In this document: positions 8,167 to 11,772 of the stretch, piece by piece | How positions within the stretch are numbered: the stretch's first letter is position 1 | Layout: each line of letters opens with the position of its first letter | From: Eubacteriales bacterium | GTDB lineage: Bacteria; Bacillota_A; Clostridia; Lachnospirales; Lachnospiraceae | Reading direction: 5' to 3' | Assembly (NCBI GenBank): GCA_030527765.1 | Contig: JAUNAE010000085.1 | Location: 1-11,772, forward strand | Length of the DNA stretch: 11,772 nt | Program-made: the position numbers and the translations under genes | The notes under the pieces: generated by a model | Told to the model about the DNA's origin: nothing | Seen by the model: the letters and a program-made list of their open reading frames with translations, nothing else | Database searches by the model: none

Positions 8167-8192
8167 TCCTCCATTTCCTGCGAAACGGAGGA
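8167..8192 (-). promoter_or_regulatory. hairpin sequestering the ribosome binding site of the sigma-like gene
   Basis: In the minus-strand RNA, UCCUCCGUUUC pairs with GAAAUGGAGGA over 11 continuous base pairs (one G-U) around a GCAG tetraloop. The downstream arm contains the whole GGAGGA Shine-Dalgarno sequence, ending 4 bases before the ATG. Such a stem should block ribosome entry unless it is opened by a protein, another RNA segment, or a ribosome translating through it. Confidence 0.75.
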
Positions 8193-8242
8193 CCATAGGA
8201 TACAGAGACTGACTTCTGACACTCTCAGAACATTTGCCTTCT

Positions 8243-8321
8243 AAAAAAGGGTGCAACTGACCACCGACACGGTTCTTACCGTTTCGCTCTTTGTGTGGTC
8301 AGCCAAAACCCATTAGCTGAC
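8243..8321 (-). terminator. candidate attenuator: terminator hairpin with competing upstream hairpin
   Basis: In the minus-strand RNA, CUGACCAC and GUGGUCAG (8295-8302 and 8257-8264) form a stem enclosing a second hairpin, ACGGU-AAGA-ACCGU (8269-8282). Outer bases GGGU/ACCC (8308-8311, 8249-8252) can extend the stem, and six U residues follow at once (8248-8243). An alternative stem, GUCAGC/GCUGAC (8316-8321 with 8298-8303), uses the same bases as the terminator's left arm, so the two are mutually exclusive. This is the logic of an attenuator or riboswitch. No known riboswitch class is recognised. Confidence 0.5.
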
Positions 8322-8340
8322 GTATTATTAAGTTGTTTGT

Positions 8341-8385
8341 CTTTTTTTCGTGGGTTGTGTCCTTAGCTAAGGGACACGAAAAAAG
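8341..8385. repeat. composite inverted repeat
   Basis: GTGTCC (8357-8362), the self-complementary TTAGCTAA (8363-8370) and GGGACAC (8371-8377) form a strong dyad with one bulge. It is embedded in a larger pair, CTTTTTTTCGTG (8341-8352) with CACGAAAAAAG (8375-8385). It belongs to the structured leader between the repressor operon and the sigma-like gene. Its role is unknown; it could act as a weak terminator in either direction. Confidence 0.5.
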
Positions 8386-8390
8386 GCAAT

Positions 8391-8443
8391 AAAAAAGCCG
8401 AAGCCATCACAACAGCACCCGGCAATTAGGGTGTGTTTGTGAT
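8391..8443 (-). terminator. probable terminator of the repressor operon
   Basis: In the minus-strand RNA, AUCACAAACACACCC and GGGUGCUGUUGUGAU pair at 12 of 15 positions around an 8-base loop (arms 8429-8443 and 8406-8420). The spacer GGCUUCGGC then leads into six U residues (8396-8391). The hairpin lies about 70 bases past the last gene of the repressor operon (ends 8512). The gap between stem and U-run is longer than in a textbook intrinsic terminator, so a processing or antisense role is also possible. Confidence 0.5.
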
Positions 8444-8511
8444 AACTCCGGCAGTTGGTATCTCGCATTCGGATCCGGTCGCTCAGTAGATTATCTCTGA
8501 ACTATATTGAT

Positions 8512-8790
8512 TTATCTTTCCGCATGTACCGCAAACGATTTGGCATATGCCATCATTCGCTGATCCATACATTTATATTTCTGATTCTTCATGGTTACAA
8601 CCATGACCGCTCTACACTTCTGGCATTTAATTGAAACAGATGCCGTAGAGCTACGTTCCATATCAAACAGACGCTGTCCGCATCTGCAGTACACTGTAAT
8701 ACTTTCTTCCTTTACCTCTTTTCTTGTACCATCTTTTTCTCCCTCTCCGGAGCCATTATGTGCTCCGGAAACAATATCCTTTCTAATCAA
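8512..8790 (-). CDS. small zinc-ribbon protein, Com-like
   Basis: This is a 92-residue protein with the proposed TTG start at 8790. The cysteines C35-x-C37 and C56-x2-C59, with C74 further on, form a zinc ribbon. The spacing and surrounding residues (VYCRCGQRLF, then IKCQKC and VVTM) resemble the Mu Com family of small zinc-binding proteins, though homology is not proven. A TTG start is chosen because it has GGGAG 8 bases upstream and overlaps the stop of the preceding frame by 8 bases, a classic coupling arrangement. The upstream in-frame ATG at 8844 has no ribosome binding site and would overlap that gene by 62 bases. Last gene of the repressor operon. Function unknown. Confidence 0.65.
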   Translation of the reverse strand: MIRKDIVSGAHNGSGEGEKDGTRKEVKEESITVYCRCGQRLFDMERSSTASVSIKCQKCRAVMVVTMKNQKYKCMDQRMMAYAKSFAVHAER

Positions 8791-8980
8791 ACTTGTATCT
8801 CCCTTCTCGCCTACCCGACGAATTATATCTATGTCGCTGCACATTGCGGCAAAGGGAAAGAAACCGCAACATGCATATATTGAAAAGCGCCTGATCTTCG
8901 GGATCAGAATCGACAGTCCGACCCGCCACAGCTCTATATGATAAATACAGTCTGTACGCTGCCGATTTGCTATTCATCAA
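8783..8980 (-). CDS. small hypothetical protein in the repressor operon
   Basis: This is a 65-residue basic protein if it starts at TTG 8980, or 64 at the adjacent ATG 8977. It begins 2-5 bases after the stop of the zinc-ribbon gene at 8983, with no clear ribosome binding site, so translation would depend on coupling. The N-terminal part (AAYRLYLSYRAVAGRTVDSD) looks like ordinary protein; the C-terminal end is rich in Arg. Its stop overlaps the start of the Com-like gene. I do not recognise it. A frameshifted remnant is possible, but packing between two genes favours a real small gene. Confidence 0.5.
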   Translation of the reverse strand: MMNSKSAAYRLYLSYRAVAGRTVDSDPEDQALFNICMLRFLSLCRNVQRHRYNSSGRREGRYKFD

Positions 8981-8982
8981 AC

Positions 8983-9273
8983 TTATGAAACTGCTTTTCT
9001 TTGCAGCGTAGCACGAGGATCATCCTCGATTCCAAAACTTATCTCTCTAATATGGACGAATTTCCCTTCCAGTGAAGGATGTTGTTTTTTTATCAGCTTT
9101 CTCACTGAGGGAAGTGCCTCATCCGAATATTCGATATCGGAATAAGGCGGATCAATATAAATAGAGATTCCACAGGAACTACATTCCAACCATCCTTCAG
9201 TCTCTTCCAGATAACAATTATTCCTATGCCCGCAGATCGGACATCTCACATCGTATGTTCTCAATTGCTTCAC
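8983..9273 (-). CDS. small zinc-ribbon protein
   Basis: This protein has up to 96 residues. Two cysteine pairs, C11-x2-C14 (CPICGH) and C31-x2-C34 (CSSCG), form a zinc ribbon near the N-terminus, followed by an acidic and then a charged segment with no membrane helix. The start is either GTG 9273 (weak ribosome binding site) or, better, TTG 9264, which has GAGGTGA ending about 6 bases upstream and would give 93 residues. It follows the repressor gene by 10 bases and is surely in the same operon. Such ribbons usually bind nucleic acid or protein; no specific role can be assigned. Confidence 0.7.
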   Translation of the reverse strand: MKQLRTYDVRCPICGHRNNCYLEETEGWLECSSCGISIYIDPPYSDIEYSDEALPSVRKLIKKQHPSLEGKFVHIREISFGIEDDPRATLQRKAVS

Positions 9274-9283
9274 CTCACATTTC

Positions 9284-9898
9284 TTACATCTGCTTAATCA
9301 CATGGCTGAGTACACCCTGACAGATCAGCTCATTCACAAAAATCACTTTGTCTCCATAGACTGCCTGATTCTGATATTCCAGACGTACCTTCTGTGACTC
9401 CCGATCCACACCACCGTAGCGTTTCAAAGTGTTTTCCTGACATTCATCCAGCGCAACAATGATGTCTCCGATCTTAGGATCTGCATTCTTTCGAATCACC
9501 AGAATATCACCTTCTTCGATTCCGGCATCCTCCATGGAATCACCTTTGGCATACAGGATATAAAACGGACCTTTACCAAACACCGCAGTGGGAAGCGATG
9601 TCTTGTAAAGTAAATGTTCTTCCTCCTGTACCGGATCACCACAGGCTATCTTGCCAAGCGCAGACACTTCTTCACGATCCGCCTGAATCTTTGGCAATGA
9701 ATCAGTATCGATCTGTCCATTTCGATATGTCAGCATCTGATTTTCATTCATCGCAACCAGATATTTATATGCGGTACCTCTTGCAATATCCATTGCTTCT
9801 GCAATTTCCGTCGTGGAAGGTGTCGCATCATGCTGCAGATAATACTCGCTGATATATGTCAGTATTCTATTCATCAGGTCTGAATCTTTCTTTCTCAT
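9284..9898 (-). CDS. LexA-like repressor (HTH plus S24 self-cleaving peptidase domain)
   Basis: This 204-residue protein is built like LexA. An N-terminal winged-helix DNA-binding domain has its helix-turn-helix around 27-50 (PSTTEIAEAMDIARGTAYKY). The autocleavage site is around ACG (85-87), where LexA has Ala-Gly. The S24 peptidase domain has Ser121 in AKGDSM and Lys159 in NTLKRY as the catalytic dyad. Length matches LexA. It is probably the element's master repressor, inactivated by RecA-stimulated self-cleavage after DNA damage. Its promoter contains a LexA-box-like palindrome, so autoregulation or control by the host LexA is likely. The ATG start is preceded by GAAAGGTAGCG, an adequate ribosome binding site. 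It is the first gene of a four-gene operon. Confidence 0.88.
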   Translation of the reverse strand: MRKKDSDLMNRILTYISEYYLQHDATPSTTEIAEAMDIARGTAYKYLVAMNENQMLTYRNGQIDTDSLPKIQADREEVSALGKIACGDPVQEEEHLLYKTSLPTAVFGKGPFYILYAKGDSMEDAGIEEGDILVIRKNADPKIGDIIVALDECQENTLKRYGGVDRESQKVRLEYQNQAVYGDKVIFVNELICQGVLSHVIKQM

Positions 9899-9939
9899 GT
9901 CGCTACCTTTCTATGCTACTCATACCGCTTTCATTCTAT

Positions 9940-9958
9940 CGGAAGCAGTTTGCTTTCG
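9940..9958. promoter_or_regulatory. imperfect palindrome between promoter and repressor gene
   Basis: CGGAAGCAGTTTGCTTTCG reads almost the same on the other strand (arms CGAAAGCA and TGCTTCCG, 7 of 8 matching, 3-base centre). It lies just downstream of the -10 of the repressor promoter, around the start of transcription. It differs from the LexA-like box, so it could be the operator of a second regulator or of the element repressor itself. Confidence 0.4.
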
Positions 9959-9966
9959 ATGTTTAT

Positions 9967-9995
9967 ACTATAGCAAACATTTGTTCTGCCTTCAA
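9967..9995 (-). promoter_or_regulatory. promoter of the repressor operon
   Basis: On the minus strand TTGAAG (9990-9995) and TATAGT (9967-9972) are separated by exactly 17 bases, a good sigma-A promoter. It is about 70 bases upstream of the LexA-like gene and just past the terminator of the preceding operon. Confidence 0.7.
9974..9986. promoter_or_regulatory. LexA-box-like operator in the promoter spacer
   Basis: GAACAAATGTTTG fills the spacer between -35 and -10. With its flanking base it matches the Gram-positive LexA box CGAACRNRYGTTYC at 12 of 14 positions; the mismatches are the two outermost bases. Bound repressor would block RNA polymerase directly. Confidence 0.6.
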
Positions 9996-10017
9996 GAAGT
10001 TTTTGGCAAAAAGAAAG

Positions 10018-10043
10018 AAGGTGTCGGTTTCAAGTGACACCTT
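10018..10043 (-). terminator. intrinsic terminator of the small-protein operon
   Basis: Perfect 8-bp stem AAGGTGTC/GACACCTT with a 10-base loop. On the minus strand it is followed by CTTTCTTTTT. It lies 50 bases past the last small gene (ends 10093) and directly upstream of the repressor promoter, insulating the two operons. Confidence 0.75.
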
Positions 10044-10092
10044 CCCGTTATAATGGCCAAGCATTTTCCGTCCCAGCTACATGCGCAGTAGA

Positions 10093-10230
10093 TTAATCTT
10101 CGTCGATTTCCTCACGAGCAGATGTGGTTAATTCCATCATCTTTCGCTTATAAGTATCCCCATCAATTTCTTCGTCGGCATACTGTCTCATTAATTCATC
10201 GATCTGTTCTTTTAATTCTTCTCTTGTCAT
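10093..10230 (-). CDS. 45-residue acidic helical protein, SHOCT-like
   Basis: A tiny gene with a strong ribosome binding site (AAGGAG, 8 bases before the ATG), which is the main reason to accept it. The product is highly charged and should be helical. The stretch from IDELMRQYADEEIDGD to YKRKMMEL resembles the SHOCT motif, a short C-terminal oligomerisation domain, here standing alone. It is 150 bases downstream of the 68-residue zinc-ribbon gene and just before a terminator, so it is the last gene of the operon. The 150-base gap (10231-10380) has no gene or clear promoter that I can support. Function unknown. Confidence 0.7.
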   Translation of the reverse strand: MTREELKEQIDELMRQYADEEIDGDTYKRKMMELTTSAREEIDED

Positions 10231-10380
10231 TTTCTGATCTCCTTCTTAATTACTATGTAAGCAATATCTACATTTTGTGCTTTTACATATCGCAACTATT
10301 CTACCCTTCTTACCACAGTATAACCTGGCCTATAGCGATATATATCAATTCAATAGTTGTCGAAACACAATCGCATAGAA

Positions 10381-10587
10381 TTAATCGTCATCCCATCCAG
10401 TGCCCATTAATTCTATGATCTCAGCTCCGGCATTATAATCAGCACTGACTTCCTCCGTTGCGCAATATTCACATACGTCACCATCTGGATAATAGTCATT
10501 ATACGTTCCCGCACCATAGCGCCCTCCTATGCTGCGTCTCGCGTATGACAAATCAAATTCTCTTCCACATCTTGAACAAATTGCCAT
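10381..10587 (-). CDS. 68-residue zinc-ribbon protein
   Basis: Two cysteine pairs, C4-x2-C7 (CSRCG) and C39-x2-C42 (CEYC), are separated by a Gly/Tyr-rich loop, and the protein ends in an acidic tail (GTGWDDD). The ATG is preceded by a purine-rich GAGGAGGGAGGA, a strong ribosome binding site. It starts 20 bases after the previous gene of the operon. The fold is probably a small treble-clef or ribbon; function is unknown. Confidence 0.8.
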   Translation of the reverse strand: MAICSRCGREFDLSYARRSIGGRYGAGTYNDYYPDGDVCEYCATEEVSADYNAGAEIIELMGTGWDDD

Positions 10588-10607
10588 TATATTTCGTCCT
10601 CCCTCCT

Positions 10608-10787
10608 CTAATCTACATTACGGAAATCTTCTTCGGATTCATAAATGTCATCCGAAGAGATGCTGTTCTTATGCCCACATTCCGTACATTTCCAAACATA
10701 ATGATGATCATCAAATCCCGGCTGATCATTCAAATACGAATTGCAGCGATCACAATACCAATCAATACCTGGGAACCTCTCACTCAT
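10608..10787 (-). CDS. 59-residue zinc-ribbon protein (Sec23/Sec24-type zinc-finger-like)
   Basis: Cysteines C12-x2-C15 (YCDRC) and C34-x2-C37 (KCTECGH) form a rubredoxin-like ribbon, followed by an acidic tail. Small Firmicutes proteins of this form are often named for Sec23/Sec24-type zinc fingers, with no real link to vesicle coats. The ribosome binding site AAGGAGGAGA is excellent and overlaps the stop codon of the gene upstream (11-base gap), so translation is coupled. Role unknown. Confidence 0.8.
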   Translation of the reverse strand: MSERFPGIDWYCDRCNSYLNDQPGFDDHHYVWKCTECGHKNSISSDDIYESEEDFRNVD

Positions 10788-10798
10788 ACTTCTCCTCC

Positions 10799-10987
10799 TT
10801 ATTTTTTACCTTTTCGAACTAAAGTTTCTACGACTGTTCCGTTTCCATATTTTGTGGCACTCCGTTTGATAAGCCCGTTGTCCTGAGACAGCTTAACCAC
10901 TTGTCGTCCTGTTTTTGTTATCCGAGCCTCTAGCTTATCTCCTGGTTTGTTCAATAATCCTTTTCCTATTGTACTTAAAAAATTCAT
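10799..10987 (-). CDS. 62-residue basic hypothetical protein
   Basis: A small basic protein (start MNFLSTIGKGLLNKPG, end VETLVRKGKK) with no membrane helix or metal motif. ATG 10987 is chosen over an in-frame TTG at 11011 because GGAAGGAG lies just before it, and the extra codons would simply be the ribosome binding site itself. It lies 13 bases after the DUF1232-like gene and 11 bases before the zinc-ribbon gene. I do not recognise the family; the basic character would suit nucleic-acid binding. Confidence 0.72.
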   Translation of the reverse strand: MNFLSTIGKGLLNKPGDKLEARITKTGRQVVKLSQDNGLIKRSATKYGNGTVVETLVRKGKK

Positions 10988-11000
10988 GTTTTCTCCTTCC

Positions 11001-11150
11001 TCAATCTTCAATTGCAGCTGTGCGTTTTTGTGCTGCTATTCCGATCAAAAGTACGATAACATCATCGATCGGCCCTGGCATAAGATCTATCGGGGATACG
11101 ATATAAAGAATCATTAACACCAGTAACATTCCTTTTCCTACTCCGCTCAT
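11001..11150 (-). CDS. 49-residue membrane protein, DUF1232-like
   Basis: A tiny protein with one or two hydrophobic segments (residues about 8-20 and 31-41). The central phrase YIVSPIDLMPGPIDD matches the core motif of DUF1232 proteins (YkvA-like), which are small membrane-associated proteins of unknown function. The ATG is preceded by GAGGGAGGGA, a strong ribosome binding site. It is the first gene of the small-protein operon. Its TGA stop abuts the ribosome binding site of the next gene. Confidence 0.78.
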   Translation of the reverse strand: MSGVGKGMLLVLMILYIVSPIDLMPGPIDDVIVLLIGIAAQKRTAAIED

Positions 11151-11262
11151 GCTATTTCCCTCCCTCGTTTGTTTTGATATATATATTTTACAGTTCCTCT
11201 GTTCTCGAAAAAATATACATCAAAATGAAATAAACAGTCCTATTTTATCTAAATCAGTGGTT

Positions 11263-11769
11263 TTATCTATCCGCGATAGATGTAATGACTCCTGCCGTCA
11301 ATGCTGTTGCTCCCAAAACGATCACTCCTGCAAACCCGCTTGCCATTGGCAAATATAATTTTCTGAAAATGTTTCGTGTCTTCTTTTTAGCTTGCAGCCT
11401 ACTATCCGTTTTTCTGACATCCGAAAATCCAATAACCTTCTCTTCACGTATGTTTTCTATCACTTCTTCTTTCACGTTTTTCTCTGTAATATCAAGAAAT
11501 ACCAAGGCTTCAGCTATATCTTTTCTAACCTGATCAAAATCCACATACACATCAAATTTTTTCTGATCCGACTCAATTCCAGCTAGAATATCATTCATCA
11601 TATCGATCTCCTGAGCCGTGTAATGTGTGTCTGAAATATAATCATCGATTCTATGGTTTAGCGCTGTACGAAAACACCATTTCTCCTGATGATATTGATC
11701 TGATACATTAATCCTAATGCTGTTACTAATTCCATGAGCTGTCACTGATCTGCTCAGATATCCTGTCAT
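11263..11769 (-). CDS. hypothetical protein with C-terminal membrane anchor, possibly partial
   Basis: 168 residues from the ATG at 11769, but only 3 bases of sequence lie beyond it, so the true start may be outside the window. The body is soluble and charged, with a helical stretch rich in Glu/Lys (about 100-135). The C-terminal segment LYLPMASGFAGVIVLGATALTAGVITSIA is a single membrane helix preceded by a basic cluster (KKKTRNIFRK), the layout of a tail-anchored protein with its bulk in the cytoplasm. I do not recognise the family. The 112 bases between it and the next gene (11151-11262) are AT-rich and may hold a promoter for the small-protein operon, but no clear -35/-10 pair stands out. 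Confidence 0.65.
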   Translation of the reverse strand: MTGYLSRSVTAHGISNSIRINVSDQYHQEKWCFRTALNHRIDDYISDTHYTAQEIDMMNDILAGIESDQKKFDVYVDFDQVRKDIAEALVFLDITEKNVKEEVIENIREEKVIGFSDVRKTDSRLQAKKKTRNIFRKLYLPMASGFAGVIVLGATALTAGVITSIADR

Positions 11770-11772
11770 GAT

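Noticed and set aside
8512..8844. Longer form of the Com-like protein starting at ATG 8844
   Set aside because: No ribosome binding site and a 62-base overlap with the previous gene; TTG 8790 has GGGAG and a typical 8-base stop-start overlap.
8591..8941. Long plus-strand open frame opposite the small zinc-ribbon genes
   Set aside because: It is antisense to better-supported genes, has low-complexity Ser/Pro/His-rich composition and no family resemblance. The same applies to the other plus-strand frames inside the element and opposite the rhamnosidase and symporter.
10815..10828. Second LexA-box-like sequence, CGAACTAAAGTTTC
   Set aside because: Half-sites fit, but the centre does not (TAAA instead of RNRY) and it lies near the 3' end of a coding sequence, not at a promoter.
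10799..11011. Longer form of the 62-residue basic protein starting at TTG 11011
   Set aside because: The added codons spell the ribosome binding site of ATG 10987.
1..11772. CRISPR array, tRNA or rRNA genes, insertion sequences
   Set aside because: No regularly spaced repeats, no cloverleaf-like or rRNA-like sequence, and no DDE transposase were found; the attachment site is in a protein gene, not a tRNA.

Overview
The window looks like a chromosomal segment from a gut-type Clostridia, most likely Lachnospiraceae. This is inferred from moderate GC, strong AGGAGG-type ribosome binding sites, frequent TTG starts, a GPH-type sugar symporter beside a GH78 rhamnosidase, and a mobile-element gene set typical of that group. 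No taxonomic marker gene is present, so the assignment is tentative.

Positions 1 to about 5650 look like host chromosome. A leftward operon encodes a cytoplasmic GH78 alpha-L-rhamnosidase (1449-3764) and then a GPH-family sugar:cation symporter (75-1403). A divergent AraC-family activator gene (3907-4893) lies upstream. The 142-base intergenic region between them holds two copies of TTGTTGCTG spaced 21 bp apart, just upstream of a plausible promoter for the rhamnosidase. Together they form a self-contained rhamnoside uptake and hydrolysis unit. An iron-sulfur flavoprotein gene (5111-5647) follows, convergent with the regulator gene.

From about 5940 to the right edge the sequence is a mobile element whose far end is not in the window. 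Its large serine recombinase (5764-7290) is fused in frame at about residue 450 to the last ~57 residues of a flavodoxin. This marks an insertion junction: the element sits inside a flavodoxin gene, and the 5' part of that gene should lie at the unseen far end. All supported element genes are on the minus strand. From right to left they are: (i) a membrane-anchored unknown (11263-11769, possibly cut by the edge); (ii) an operon of five small proteins (11150 to 10093), including a DUF1232-like membrane protein, two zinc ribbons and a SHOCT-like peptide, ending in a terminator at 10018-10043; (iii) a LexA/S24-type repressor operon (9898 to 8512) whose promoter spacer contains a LexA-box-like palindrome, followed by three small genes, two of them zinc ribbons; (iv) a densely structured 349-base non-coding stretch (8163-8511); (v) a sigma-70 region-4-like protein (7734-8162); (vi) a 64-residue protein and the recombinase, driven by their own promoter.

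The best leads are three. The first is the recombinase-flavodoxin chimera, which marks attL and implies that the recombinase C-terminus differs between integrated and excised forms. The second is the leader of the sigma-like gene, which carries an 11-bp hairpin burying its ribosome binding site and an upstream pair of mutually exclusive hairpins ending in a U-run. The third is the LexA-box-like site inside the repressor promoter. Together these suggest an element whose transfer or excision is switched by DNA damage and by RNA-level control. That interpretation is inference from sequence alone.
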